From assembly GCA_023375675.1 (NCBI GenBank), contig JALQBC010000037.1:368258-432257 (forward strand): a stretch of 64,000 nt of DNA, read 5' to 3'. Origin of the DNA: Cytospora piceicola. Lineage: Eukaryota > Ascomycota > Sordariomycetes > Diaporthales > Cytosporaceae. The notes below the pieces were generated by a model. That model searched no databases. It was not told where the DNA came from and worked only from the letters and a program-made list of their open reading frames with translations. Made by a program: the position numbers and the translations under genes. Shown piece by piece: positions 11,200 through 23,717 of this stretch (positions within the stretch are counted from its first letter, which is position 1; each line of letters starts with the position of its first letter).

Positions 11200-12560
11200 T
11201 GAGTATTGAATGGTTGAAAAGTTCTTGTGTTGGGAAAACGTGAGATTGGATTGGATGTAGAAGGTTGATCTGGGAGGTTTAGATCATAAATTCTTCGATT
11301 GCAATCAAGGAAACACAAAACTTGTTACCCTGAGGTGCTCAGGCATTCATACTGAATCATCAATTAGGGACTGATGACTTCTTCTAAGGGGGCAAGGGAA
11401 TTAGGGCGGACAGATCGGCACTTTCCTCAAGTGCTGGAAATGTCGACCTCAACTTACTACCCGGGCTCAAACACTTGTCATAATATGGACAGGTGATCTT
11501 ATTAGCTATTTCATCACGATACGAATATTTCATAAACTAATAGTGGATAGTAATCGAAGATGTCTGGGATCCTGATATAGTAAGCTGACAGAATGGTCGC
11601 ACCTTCTCGTATAAAGCCAATACATAGAGTAGGCTTCCTAGTTAGATATAAGCCTGAGTTATCCCATGTTTATAAAACCTGTTTCATGTAGGGAACCCTT
11701 TGCTTAGTCTATCCCTTCCCAGGGATATGTCAGTGACGTAAAATACGTAGCTGAATCGTTAAAGCGCCATCGTTAGGCGTAAGATGTGTGTTGACCTACA
11801 AAAGAACAAGGCGTCTAATAAGCCTGTCCTCCAAAGAGGATGCAGAATCTTCCACGGACTTTCTTATTGTCAGGTAGACACTAGGGCCTGCAACATGAAG
11901 TGAACATCCCTACTCGTACGCGCCTGGTACGGCCTGACCAACAGAGATCAGATCCATTGCCATCATAAGAATAGAGTGAAACAGCTGTACAGTGGTACCA
12001 CAACCCCCTAAACTCCATGATGAGTGGCGAGTGATACTTGGGTTCATGATAGTTATAGTGAAGTCCTCACATATAAGAAACAGCACTTAAAGAGTAGTGA
12101 ACTCAATATTCAGCCTACAGGTAATGGAGTACAGTATACTAGATATAGGCTAGCTATTATTGAAATCTAAGCTTATCTCAATATCAAAGCCGAGGACAAA
12201 GTTGAAGATATATTCTACATATATCATATATCAATGTGAGGAGCGTCGCAGGTATATAAAAGTAGTTGAATCAGCAGCCTAGGTGACTTCATTATGATAA
12301 GTAGATACCTTTAGTAACTAAACCATGTGTCCATGATAGATGTCCAGATGTCTGATTCCTGGTGTCTAAAATCTCCCCTACAAGCAATGGTGGTGTCCTA
12401 GATCGAAGGTTAGCACCGGGCATACCAAATTTTTGAATTCCCAGGGTCGCTTGGGGATTCCCTTACGTACTCTCTATCTTTCCTCTGTCTATATATATGA
12501 TCCTTATACCGGATTGTCGACGCCCGCCCTGAAAGCAAAACCCGGGGCTTGCAGTCTGGA
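11200..12560. other. AT-richer gene-free stretch
   Basis: Nothing coding is seen. From 11.5 to 12.3 kb the sequence is rich in TA steps (for example around 12120-12230), as left by an old, mutated insertion, but no terminal repeats or transposase motif can be seen. Confidence 0.4.
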
Positions 12561-12743
12561 TTATCTCTTGAGTGGGGATTCGAAACTGAAAGTTGCTTTG
12601 CTGCAATTGCTGCATGTTGCGTGCCAGCACTCCTTGCAGAAATATTCCCAGCATTTCGAATCAAATAGCTGCCAACCACGGCCACAACTGCAGCAGGTCC
12701 AAAGAGGCACTTCGCGAGACTTGTGTACGGCGCGAGGTGTCAT
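12561..12743 (-). CDS. Small cysteine-rich zinc-ribbon-like protein (possibly only a fragment)
   Basis: A 60-codon frame from an ATG at 12743. It holds WTCCSCGRGW, then SKCWEYFCKEC and HATCSNC. These Cys and His residues are arranged like the short zinc-binding module found in many small hypothetical proteins of filamentous fungi (W-x-C-C-x-C ... C-x2-C ... H-x2-C-x2-C). No function is known to me. It may be a complete mini-protein or the remaining exon of a longer gene; the other frames around it show no continuation. Confidence 0.35.
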   Translation of the reverse strand: MTPRAVHKSREVPLWTCCSCGRGWQLFDSKCWEYFCKECWHATCSNCSKATFSFESPLKR

Positions 12744-13275
12744 TTTGATATGAGAAGGCTGGCAGTCGTTTGTCTCGGTGTCGTTGCTTATCTGTTGTCA
12801 ACTTTTGAGGGTACCGATGTTGAGAAGACCTCGGGAAATGTTGTGCTGAATGTGGTCTGAAAAGATGCGTTTGGTCTGAGGGCAAAGCTTCGGGGGCATC
12901 GAGTGGTCATTTATACCCTAGTTGGGAAGTCTGCTGATTTGGGCTCAGTCCTCTTTGTGACTTAACGCGTTGCGCACGGGGATGGTACAAATGCTATTAC
13001 ATTCAACTAGCTTTAGATCTAATTTAAATCCAGAAACTTAGGCATAGGACTAAACCATTTAGTTGTGATCTCTATAAAATGCTGCCCTTAGACCGGGGGG
13101 GGTTCGACTGGGGAGCGAACCTAGCGGAGACAATTTCGGGGTAAAACCCTAGTCCAACCCTAAACCCTGGCCGTATTGCTAAGGGTCCCGCTCACAATCT
13201 GTCAAACAGCGAAGCACTACACCTCACACAACAACACTACATCAGCCGCCTGAATAACGCTCGCCTCTTTACGCC
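12744..13275. other. Intergenic, upstream of the thioredoxin gene
   Basis: Shared promoter region between the mini-ORF (left) and thioredoxin gene (right). A single CCCTAA-containing stretch near 13145-13168 is too short to be an internal telomere repeat. Confidence 0.4.
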
Positions 13276-13994
13276 ATGGAGACCAACTGGTATTTTATCT
13301 TAGCGTTAATCGCCATCTATTTTATCGCACCTGTAAGTTATAACAGTTGTATTCTGTATATGTCTCGGTGACACACCCGAAACCCCCTCACTCAATCATC
13401 ACTGCGTCGATGTAGATGCTACGCATCTCGATTCATATCGGTCCACAACAAGTCACAGAGACGGTAGTGAATAACTACTCGGGCTGACAGACAGAACTGA
13501 CACATTTACAGGCCCTCCTCAAAGACCGCTCACCCATCCCCGAGACGTCCGGCAACGTCCACAAGGCCGCCAAGGCCGGCGAGTTCGACGCCCTGCTGAA
13601 GTCCACCACCAACGTCGTCGTCGACTTCTACGCCGACTGGTGCCCGCCCTGCCGGGCCATCGCGCCCGTCTTCTCCAAGCTGGCCGACAAGTACGCCATC
13701 CCGGGCCACCTCGCCTTCGCCAAGATCAACGTCGACCACGTCAACGATGTCGCGGGCCGCTATGGCGTCTCTGCCATGCCCACCTTCTTGTTTTTCGAGA
13801 ACGGGAAGCCCGCGCCCGTGGAGGCCAGGCTAACGAGCCCAGGCGCCTCTGTGGTACTTGCTGATGGGGGCAAGGTCGATAGAATCCGTGGTGCTGATCC
13901 GACGTCGCTAACGGCTGTGACTCTGGCTTTGTACGAGAAGGCTAAGGCTACTGCTGGCATCAAGGACGATGCTGATGGTGGGAAGGAGGAGTAG
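13276..13994 (+). CDS. Membrane-anchored thioredoxin
   Basis: Exons 13276-13332 and 13512-13994 (intron gtaagt...cag, phase 0) give 179 residues. The N-terminus has one hydrophobic helix (NWYFILALIAIYFIAPALL), so the protein is probably anchored in a membrane. The thioredoxin fold follows: VVVDFYADWCPPCRAIAPVF near residue 56 with a CPPC active site instead of CGPC, then AKINVDHV, and the cis-proline AMPTFLFFENGK. The last strand (DGGKVDRIRGADP) is separated by an unusual insertion of about 17 residues (PAPVEARLTSPGASVVLAD). A 48-base stretch inside the intron (13416-13463) has splice signals and could be an optional in-frame exon. Role: disulfide reduction near a membrane (inference). Confidence 0.88.
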
Positions 13995-15374
13995 GGTTAG
14001 CCTGGGAGGGTGAGAGACGCATGCGCATAGGCCATGGCGGGAAGATATGAATGAGCGATGGTACCCGTAGACCTCACCCTCAGCTGCATACATGGATCAA
14101 TGAGTGCTTTTATGTACTATGTACATAACATCCCGAGGTCGTTCGACTTCTCTGGTGCAGGTCAAAGATGGAGTCTGAGACAGTACAGAACACAGGAGAA
14201 GAAGCGTGCTTTCCATTTACGTACAGTAATTGATACTGGACATTGTCATGCTGAAGACCGGGGCAGTGACCAGCAGGTGTTGTCTTTGCTCTTGAAATTG
14301 CACCTGTATTCTCCCTAAGACGAAGATCGATTACCAGCCCAGAAGCTTTCCAGTTGCCGCTCATGGTGATATATATCTTGAAGTTGAGCGCGAACTGGGT
14401 TCAGGCTATACCGACATTCACGCCCACCGCGATGAGAGCCTATAGCCTGTGAGGATGAACTTTAGGGCACTTGTTGTACTCGCTCTATCATGAAGAGTAT
14501 GATATTTTGGAAATCATCGTGATTCCTCTCACCACAGACCTCCTCTCGGGGCCACCTCCGCCCAGGTCAACATCTCTCTAGTTGACATATTCATTTGCAA
14601 GGCATCGTGATCTGTTCTTCCAAGCCATCTGTTCGCTCAGTTGCATTCTTACCATGATCCCCGTCGTATAACTTCTGTATGCTGGTCGCGTGCTGGGAGA
14701 AACCAGCACAAGTCTCTTGTTTCCATCTCCGAGAGCTGAATGGTAGCTTCCTTCCATGTAAACAACCTCGATAAGAAGGGCGGCAACTTGTCAAGGGCGG
14801 ACGATGTTCCGAGAACTCTATACCGTAGGGCAGTACCGCGCCGTCATGAGTGGTGTACCCAGTGAGTCGATCAGTTGTATCCAGAGGGTAGCAACCATTA
14901 AGAGGGTTCTCTTTCCCTTAGTGGCTCGCTGTGCCACCAGCTCGACGACACGGGTGTTGATGAGCGACCTGCAGATAACCCGGCTCAGGACGGCTTTGCG
15001 CTCGACGGGGATAAAGTGGTAGGGAATGATTCCGAGGAGCTGGAGGTACGATTGGCCTAGGTCCCTAGGACCGCGAAGGATATGTTTGAAAGTCACGAGA
15101 GCAAAAATGGTGAAATATTGAGGTGCAAAATGGAGACAAAACTCAGATGGGTGTAAGTCCTTAATATTGAAGGTGGATAATACTGATCGATGGTAAGTCC
15201 AAGGCAGAAAAGGCCCCTATATATAACCATCAGGTAGATCGACCTAACGGCAGTCAGGTAACCCAGTACGCGCCGAAGGAAATCGAGTCATCATCTCCGT
15301 AGGATATCGTCCCCTTGGTGGCTGCTCGGGAAGTCTTGGACTTCATCCGGGTTGCCTTACCGGCCTCTCGCCAG
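13995..15374. other. Gene-free stretch after the thioredoxin gene
   Basis: Frames of 60-90 codons on both strands (for example 14804-15096) have no recognisable motif and are not called. Confidence 0.35.
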
Positions 15375-16054
15375 TCAGGGCCAGGCTATCTCCAGCTTAC
15401 TTCCTAGGAAGGAGCCGAGTATATCTTTGTTCTCCATGGCCTCAAAGCTGAACCAGTCTATAGACATAATGGTGAGCACGCGAAGCAGGCCCTCGGTTAT
15501 GCGGGCGAAGTCGTTTTCGGCGTTGTCGAGGGCCGCTGGCACCTCCTTCGGCTCGGGAGGCACCACGATCACGTCCTCGACGACGCCCGCCTCGTCATTG
15601 CTGTCGAGGAGGTCCTGGAAGTGCTCTCCATGCACTTGTCTACAGCGCCATTGTGAATCCCGTGCTGCAGCTCGTGTCCCGATGCTCTGTGGGGGGATGC
15701 CGTCGCGGGGGTATACGAGCTACCCGTGGACGGCGTGCATTTCCTGAACGAGGAAAGCATCCCTTGTCACCTCCGTAATCCGGCTAGGAGTAGCAGTTTT
15801 GGTAATCCTGTCGAGTGGAAGACTCCGACTTGGCGTCTGGGCCTCGGGGGCTGTGGGATGTGCTCTCTCGGGCTTCTGTCGCTCATGCTCAACGCTTCGG
15901 TCCAACTCTCCACCAACCTCCCGCTTGTAAGTATGGCCTCAAGTGCTCTGCATATCTTGAATATGAGTATGGCTAAGTATTGGATTCCTAGGTGACCTGC
16001 CGGCGCCCACGCTAATTCGTTCTCGATATGCACTGGTTTCTTGTTGTCTGCCAT
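15375..16054 (-). pseudogene. Possible decayed or unresolved multi-exon gene
   Basis: The minus strand carries coding-like pieces in different frames. One runs from an ATG at 16054 (MADNKKPVHIENELAWAP...). A middle piece contains EVTRDAFLVQEMHAVHG followed by a stop. The end piece is acidic (VVEDVIVVPPEPKEVPAAL, ending KLEIAWP, stop at 15375). I could not find introns that join them cleanly. I do not recognise the family. It may be a pseudogene or a real gene with introns I mis-see. Confidence 0.22.
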
Positions 16055-19000
16055 TACAGAGCGTGTGCGTGATGCCGTGGTTGGGGGGAACAATTACTAG
16101 TCAATATACAAGATTTCTGGAGCCATGTGCTTCGCTAATATGATTCTTGTACTGGAAAGGAATAGGAGGTAATACTTCCTAGGTCAAATGAAAACACCGG
16201 TAGAGGGTTCGAGCTGTAAGTTATTATATCCAACGAAAGCATCAATACGAATTCCCCGAGTCTACCGGATCCGAGGTCGACTGCATCGGCTATATCCCGC
16301 CCCGGGGTGAAGGGGAGTAGTCCTCTACCCAGTAATTAGGTAAGATAGTACTGCAGAGCCGTCGTTAGTCGATTGATTATAGGGTCCTGTTTTGCAACCC
16401 ATCAAGGGTTGGGATCTCATGAACGCGGAGACGTTGTTGTGAGGGGGGGGGGGGATACCAAACAGGACCAGGAATTTTATGTGTCTTTCGGGGCTACACA
16501 TCATCTTGAGAAGAGGAATGAGGGAACAATGAACAAACAGGTAGGTAACCGGGCTCACCAGGGCAGACTCGACTTCCCCGTTGGGTCCTTCCTCAACCAG
16601 GATATATCAATCAACCCCTCCAAACTTGGATTTGTCGTCTTATGAGCATTGGGCTTAAGGCAGCAGAGAGATAGAAAAAGTCATTTATCTGGAAATAAGG
16701 GTCCAACGTTCCAACGTTTGGATACCAGTAACATCCTCACTGCTTATGTCTGACACATCATATGAATACATATTTTGAAATCGAGCAACAATCATCCCTG
16801 ACACAGTGCCTACCTGGGGCATGTACTTTGCAGTCATCCTCTCCGTATCAAAAACAGTATCACCTAATATCCCCTTAATGCAACTGCATGCAGGCAAAGA
16901 CGCTTATTGGAGGCGGGAGCGAAGCCATACGACTTAATCAACACGGCACCTGGGAGTACTGTCATTCCACGCGTAGACCGTGACTTACTATATATTGGAG
17001 CCACATGGGATGGACTGTTCATATAATTGCCCACATATCCATGCCACCGATGCCCAGGGCTTTGTAAATCTCGGTCAATAACGAGTAACCGATAAATGTT
17101 CATAAGAGCAGATACACGGCATTGCATCTCACGTACTGTGCAAGCCCCAAGGGGTCCATGGGTGTTTGCAGATCATGTGCAACAGCCGGAGAGATTCCCA
17201 TCAACTTAGTTGGGCCTAGTCCGGTTGCAAACATACTTTGGCGATACACAAGATACGGCCATCTTTGGATAGCAATCCACGTCATGGTGGCTGGCTGTGC
17301 CCTTTGGCGGTTATCTCATCATTACTGCCACCGTACGTTGGCGCCAGTAGTACTCGGAAGTAGAGAGGCCTTCGGGTCCGACTTGAAACGGATCAGTACC
17401 AACGGATGGAAGACTGTGGAAGTGTTTGTAGTGGGTGGTCTCGTAGAAACCCTGCCTGGGCAGATATGCCCATCAACCCTCAGTTTCGAGCTGAATTTCT
17501 GGGCCGGGGTTGAATGGACTTGGGATAAACCCAAGTCTACCAAGTCTAAGTGGCGGTTGGACAGACGCATTGTTCCTTGATGGCTTCTTGACATGCAATG
17601 ATCACTTTCCCAACACCTGGGCAGTTGACATATGGTCAGCCTAAACGGTCGTAATGGCCTTGCCAATTGTTGGGCCCTTGACCCATGGTCTCCCGCGGAA
17701 CAAGGGTAACAGTCTACTAGCATGGGATATGAGGGGAGATGAGTCGGACATGACTCCTCTGTATGCGTGTTCATGTCACTATAGGGTGTATGTTGCGACT
17801 GATGACAGCTGATCAAAGACGGAACAAAAAGGGGAGAGGCGTGTTCCCTGTTGCTCTGGGAGAGGATGTGGATAATCATGGCAGCTCGTACCATCCTGCC
17901 AGGCTGCATTTGTCGAGAGACCTGGGCCAGCCCCAACATGCAAATCAATTGATGCGATGTCACCCACAGGTCGTCTCTGACATATGACATATGACATCTA
18001 CTATCTAACTGTATACCTACTTTAGAACCACTGATGTCAGGGTTCGGGTTGACCAACTTCTCAGGTTAAGAAGGAAAAGAAGGGGAAGAAAAAAAAAAGA
18101 ATTTAATAAAGCGGGAAGGTCCGGCGTGGTCCGACAAATCACAAGCGCGCCAAAAGGAAAAGACTAAACAGTAAACAAGGTCCTGAAGATCAGGGGGGAT
18201 ACCTGGGGAGATGCCTGCGATTTACCCGTCCAGCCCGTACCGTCTGTGCTTTTACAGGGCTTGCCAATGAGATGACGGCCCGCCCTTGAGAAGGGGGACC
18301 CTCGGTGTCACTAATGTCACTAATGCAGGGTGCCCCTCTTTGGCCCTCTTTGGCCCTCTTTGGCTCTGTGTGGGGTCGAGAACTGCCAAAGGGTTCAGAA
18401 AAGTGGTCTGATTCTGCAATCAGAATGGCATGCTTTTTGATGGTTTTCCCGTGACATGTCAACACAGTTGAAGGGGTTTTGACTGGGGGATCGGGCGCAT
18501 TTGGGGGGGATCTTGGAACTGATGGGGGCGAACGGGGACTGGGACAGTGTCAGCAGCAGGTAGCAGCACCATTCTTCAGGGCTTTCCCAGGGCTTTTCAA
18601 GTGCTCTCTCACTGCTCTCTCCTGCTGAACAGGCCCCGAATGTTTTCCCAACACATACAACCAGCCACTGTCAATTAACAACCATCAACCATCAACATCC
18701 AACATCCAACCATCAATCGTCACCGTCGATCGTCACCGTCGCAAAAGTGTCAGGCCATTCATTACAAAACACCCACAGTGCGTGTGTTGACGCCCTCATT
18801 CTCCACCCAGTCGGTTCTTTGTCCGTCCACCATTGCGCATGTTAACGCGATTCGCTGCTTGATTGACCCTCTTCACACTCGCGATACCTTGATACTTCGA
18901 TACTTCCTCTCCTCCTCCTAATTCCCACCACAGCTGGTCACTATTACCCAATTTTATGCTATTCCCGTGCGACTTTCAGATCAGAGACTTCGACTGCCAG

Positions 19001-19458
19001 ATAGGCCAGAGTTCACTCATTCTCTACGTATCTACTGTACTGTACGTAGATACTGTCTGACGGTATCTGCCCGGGCAGCGACAACTTTTAGTCGAGGGAA
19101 AACTCCGCGCATTAAACTTTTGTTTCAGTCATGCGATAGCTTCTCTCTCCAGGAATTCTTCTTCATGATTCACAGTACTGCACTCTCCCAACGTTCCTGC
19201 CGCAGAAGATACGCACAGTACGATTCCGACCAAGCCCCCCCCCCCTCTATCAAGTAACCACCTCGCCTCGATACCACCCGTCCCAAGTTTTACTAGGCGC
19301 CATCTATGCGCCAGAAGGGATCCTCCCCCCCCCCGGTCTTCCTTATTCCCACCACCCACGGCGAAATCATCCGATACACCACACAATCTGCATCATCCAG
19401 CTCCCTTTCACGCTGATCTCTCCTGTCTCTGTCTGCAATGCTCAGCAGATAACCAACC
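16055..19458. other. 3.4 kb non-coding region; right part is the long leader/promoter of the bHLH gene
   Basis: No gene supported; disconnected frames at 16.7-17.6 kb on both strands have no clear motif. Around 18334-18363 there is a 10-bp repeat (CCCTCTTTGG, three units), preceded by a doubled TGTCACTAA unit. Around 18716-18742 there is a 13-bp TCGTCACCGTCGA duplication. The 18.6-19.45 kb part is rich in CATCAAC and CT runs, as in long 5' leaders of fungal regulators. Confidence 0.4.
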
Positions 19459-21450
19459 ATGGACCCCAATCTCCTCAGACAAATCGAGTACTTCCTCGAG
19501 CCTAACAGCCAAGTAAGGTCACCACCGTTTACGAACCCGTCTATCGACTGCTTCCAACCCGGGCATACAGATGCCGATTGGACCGAGCGTTTCTGGTGCT
19601 GACCCGGCGCAGACCGATGACCCTGATGGCCAGCAACAACAACAACGACGATTCAACCCACAAGCCTCGACGCCCTCGAACCCGGACTTCTGGGATATTG
19701 CTGGCCTGAATGCCGACTCGGCCCTTGGTTCGCCTTCGAGTGCCCCGACGGGCTTCTCCTTCGATTCATTTGAACAGCCATCCTCCCCCGCCACATCTAA
19801 CAGATCCCAACAGCAGCAGCAACAACAACAGCAAAGATCACAGATGTTCGGTCAGGGCTCAAGAGTGATACTTCCTCCAAGGCCACCCAAGTCGAAAGGG
19901 GGCCACGAACGAAAGCGAACAAAACTAAGTACAGAGTCGACGCCCTTCGATGATGTCAACTATTGGATTCAGTTCGACAACGAGGAGGGCGCAGGGGAGG
20001 CGGGGGGCTCCGAGCTCAACCACCAGAAGGGCAAGGAGGCCCAACAACAATCGCAGCATCAACGGTAAGCTCCTTCCCCCGAGCGACCGGTGTGAATGAA
20101 GAGCATCGACATGAACTTCGTGCTGGACGTGAAAGTTGCCCTTCATGTACCCCGATCCCACGGCAAAGTAACCTGGTGGCGTGACTGACCTGTGTAACGA
20201 TCCCAGGCCAAAGATGTCACGATCCCATACAGACCCATCAAATAGACAGACCAATCGACACACGTCGCGAACTTCGGATTCGGGGCAGCCAGGGCCCAGC
20301 AATTCCAGGCCGCGGGGTCGTCGACAACAGGACATGATCGACGACGCCGCGCTGGACTACGCATTATCCGAGGAGGGTGATATGACGGCCGAGGATTTCT
20401 CGACGATGAATCTAGCAGAACAGATGTCCCAGATCGATACAATGCCGCCCTCAGATGTGCCGCCACGAGAAGGTCTATACTCGACACCACTGAGCTGGGA
20501 AAAGCCACAACCAGGTCTCCGGCTTGATTCTCTGTTGAGCACCCAGGACCCGCATCAGCTGAACGAGGAGGATCAACGGCGGCTGATCGCCATTGCTATG
20601 AATACGGGCCCAGTAATGGGCGGGTTAGGGTCTGGGCAATTTGGGGGACTAGGAAATAACAATCGCGGTTATATATCAGGCAGCGGTCTACATGCGACCC
20701 TAGCTTCTGGGTTGAGCCTAGGTGGCTTGGGAGGCATGGGGAACATGGGGCATATGGGGGGCATGGGTGGAATGGGGCCTATGGGCGGGATGGGCGCATA
20801 CAGCGGCGGGCTGGGTGGACTAGGGATGGGCCAAATGACGGACGACGCGCCACTTCTGCGACCAGAGACTCCTGCTGTTGCGAAACCGCCACAATTGTCC
20901 CGGCCACGCCTCTCACGGACGAACACGGATCGGTCGGCGACCGAGGACAAAGGCAAGGGAAAGGAGACAGAGACGGAGGATGGAGGCAAGGTCAAACCCG
21001 GAGACCGGACAGCTCACAACGACATCGAGCGAAAATATCGCACGAATTTGAAGGACAGGATCGCCGAGCTGCGGGATGCCGTGCCTGCGCTGAGGACGAT
21101 AGAAGATGGTGTTCCTGAAGAGGGTGACTCGAGCACGCCGGCATCGCGGCCCAAAGTCAGCAAGGTTAGTGACGGTGACTTTACTTCATGCCATTCTCCC
21201 CCTTGGGGGGATGGTTCAACTTCTTGGTGCCAGACAGACAGCTTACAATCTGGAACAGGGTACGGTGCTCACGAAAGCAACCGAGTACATCAGTTACCTG
21301 GAAAAGAAGAACAAGTCCATCATAGCGCAGCATCAGCAACTCTCCAGGCGACTTGCGGCATTCGAGCAGCTCCTCAGCCAGACGGCGAGGCCGTCATTCC
21401 AGATGCCCAACTACAGTCGCACGCTGTTCGACCCCAGAGCTTTTTGTTAA
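19459..21450 (+). CDS. SREBP-type bHLH transcription factor
   Basis: Four exons: 19459-19512, 19571-20064, 20207-21164, 21259-21450; all joins keep frame and give 565 residues. The N-terminal part is disordered with two glutamine runs. A glycine/methionine-rich tract (GGMGNMGHMGGMG) lies near residues 360-395. The bHLH domain begins HNDIERKYRTNLKDRIAEL at about 456; the Tyr in ERKYR is the hallmark of SREBP-like factors that can bind both E-box and sterol-type sites. The loop is long and an intron cuts it just before GTVLTKATEYISYLEKKN. No membrane helices follow, so it resembles the soluble group (as A. fumigatus SrbB) and not membrane-tethered SREBP. Likely nuclear. Targets cannot be told from sequence. 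Confidence 0.88.
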
Positions 21451-22053
21451 TTCACGCAGTGTCTTGTTTGGTTTTATCGGCGTTTTTCTTCTATGGCACC
21501 TGCCTCGGCCAACTTGGCTTCCGGCGTTACTTTGGCTGATATTCATCATGAGGCGAATTTATTCTCCCGGACGCCACGAGAGCAGAAACTATAGACTACC
21601 CTCTAAGCAAGCACTCTTGCTACCTACGTACCTCAGCTACGTGTCTGTACATACTTCTATATACATATATATACTGCCAATGTGTGTTGGACCCATGCTA
21701 CGCAGCAATGTCAGATGGCCAGGGACCACGACATGTAATGGATGGTGACGACGTGGAGTGGACACGTGAAAACGGCCACACAAATATGCAGCGCGAAGGG
21801 CTACAAGGGACAAACGATTGATATTGCACATTTAGAACTGCAACTGCAAGGCAAGACGACGCAGGTTCGTCATTGTTGCTGGACAAGAAACGCTGTGCAA
21901 TTCAGTGCTACGGAATACTTCCCAGATGACCGGCTCACTTGAATTTGAGAGACGGTTTGCCTTCTTTTTGTACATGAGATGAGTCGTGCATATACCAGTT
22001 GCACCTCCTGTTGCCCTACAACATCACGGTTGTGAGCCTCAACTCCAAGGACC
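21451..22053. other. Intergenic between convergent bHLH and ICP55 genes
   Basis: Downstream sequence of both genes; nothing else seen. Confidence 0.5.
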
Positions 22054-23717
22054 TCAGTCCCTCAGGGCCTCAATATCAACAACCTCCTTGACGGCCTCGG
22101 TCGTCAGCACCAACGGGCCATTGTCATCCACATACACGCTGTCCTCGATCCTGATGCCCATACCCCTGAAATGTTCCGGCCACCTATCATCGTCAGGCAC
22201 GTAAACGCCCGGCTCGACCGTGACGCAGTGGCCCTTCTTCAGGGGCACCGCCCGGCCGTACCCAGGGCAGTCGTGCACGTCCAGGCCGACGTAGTGGCCG
22301 ACGTGGTGCGGGAACAGCACCTCGAGGTTGTTGCCGCTCATGTCGAAGCCGAGCCTCGACAGCTCGTTCCGCAGGGCGTGCTCGGTGGCGCGGTGGACGC
22401 CGTCGAGCGTCGTGCCGCCGTCGGCGCGGCACAGAGAGACGCCCATGCGCTGGACCCGCAGCACGGCCTCGTACAGGTCGCGCTGCGCGGGGGCGAACCG
22501 GCCGCCCGCGGGCCACGTCCGCGTGATGTCGGCGATGTAGGTGCCGTACTCGCCGCCCGCGTCCACGAGCACCAGCTCGCGGGGGTCCAGCGCCGCCGTG
22601 TTGTGCACGTAGTGGATCATGTTGGCGCGCGGCCCGCCCGCCACGACGGGCACGTACGCCGGGCCGTCGCACCCGTCCTGCCGGAAGCCCCACTCCAGGA
22701 ACGACTGCAGGTCCTTCTCGCCCGCCCACGGCCGGCGCATGGCGTCCGTGATGGCCCGCCCGGACACGCGGCCCGCCCGCCGCATGTTGGCCAGCTCGGC
22801 CGGGGACTTGACGGCGCGGAGCTGGTTGGCGAGGGGCTGGAGACGGTCGATGGCGACCTTGCCGTCCGTCGCGGCGAGGAGGAGGCCGCCCCACTTGGTG
22901 CGGGCGGCGCCGGCGGCACCGGGGCCGGGGCCGCGCCCGATGTCGATGTCGGTGTAGATCCGGCCGGCGCCCCGGAGCACGGGGGCCAGGGCCTCGGGCG
23001 CCTTGGCGATGTCGCCGGCGTGGTCGGCGTTGAAGACGTCCAGGGCGGCCTGCACGCCGCTCCAGGGCCCGCTCCACTGCTCGGCCGAGGGGTCCTTGGG
23101 GCGCACGTAGAGGTGGAAGAGGAAGTCGCCGGGCTGGTCGCCCGTCTTCTGGATGACGGCGAGGGACTCGGGCTCGCTGAAGCCGGTCAGGTAGAGGAAG
23201 TTGGAGTCCTGCCGGAAGGGGAAGAAGACGGCGCCCGAGCGCCACTTGATGTCGGACGACTGGAGGATGGCGACGGCGTCGCGGGGGAGGGACTGGGCCA
23301 GGGCGGCGCGGCGGTCGTGGTACTCTTGGGCGGTTATGCCGGGGGTTACTAGAGGGGTTACTATGCTGCTGCTGTGGTGGTTGTTGCTGTTGGCTTGAGC
23401 CGGAGGACAAGTTGGAAAAGTGGAGGGGGAGGGGGTTTGGGGGAAGGGAACAACTCACGTTCGCCCGGTTTCAGGATATGAGGATGGGTCTCGTAGACGG
23501 GCTGGCCGAACTGCAATTGCGACGCTGGTACTGTGGCATACTGTCTTCTTGTCACCGGCAGCCTCTTTATCGTTGTTGCGCGGGGTGCATTGTCGCGTGA
23601 TGAGACTGAAAGTCCGGATGCGATGGGAGGCAGCGCATTGGATCCGCCCCTGGTGCAGACGCGCAGGAGGCTGCACGGCGTGGCCAGCGAGTTGGCAGTG
23701 GACGGTCGTATCCTCAT
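22054..23717 (-). CDS. icp55: Mitochondrial intermediate-cleaving Xaa-Pro aminopeptidase (ICP55 type)
   Basis: Exons 23459-23717 and 22054-23348; intron gtgagt...ctag, joined as PGE-LTPGITAQEYHDRR; 517 residues. An upstream TAG acceptor at 23361 would add four residues in frame. The N-terminus is Arg/Ser-rich without acids (MRIRPSTANSLATP... RRQYATV), a mitochondrial targeting sequence. The aminopeptidase P N-domain (SSDIKWRSGAVFFPFRQDSN) is followed by the pita-bread domain. Its metal ligands are visible: DAGGEYGTYIADITRTWP (two Asp), HHVGHYVGLDVHD (His), VTVEPGVYVP (Glu) and IRIEDSVYV (Glu). In yeast, Icp55 removes one N-terminal residue after MPP cleavage and stabilises mitochondrial proteins. 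GC content is very high from 22.2 to 23.3 kb, which produces long false frames on the other strand. Confidence 0.92.

Noticed and set aside
13145..13168. CCCTAA-like stretch resembling telomere repeat
   Set aside because: Only one exact CCCTAA unit with irregular neighbours, so no internal telomere tract.
17122..17580. 152-codon plus frame in the 17 kb region
   Set aside because: No domain, signal or intron context; neighbouring minus frames are equally open.
20181..21539. Reading the bHLH gene through its last intron to 21539, ending in a hydrophobic segment
   Set aside because: Read-through destroys the second helix of the bHLH; splicing at 21165-21258 restores GTVLTKATEYISYLEKKN, so the hydrophobic tail is not coding.
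22171..23352. Long open frame of 393 codons on the plus strand opposite ICP55
   Set aside because: Composed of Val/Gly/Arg/Ala-rich low complexity that mirrors GC-rich codons of the real gene; the ICP55 metal-binding motifs are on the other strand.
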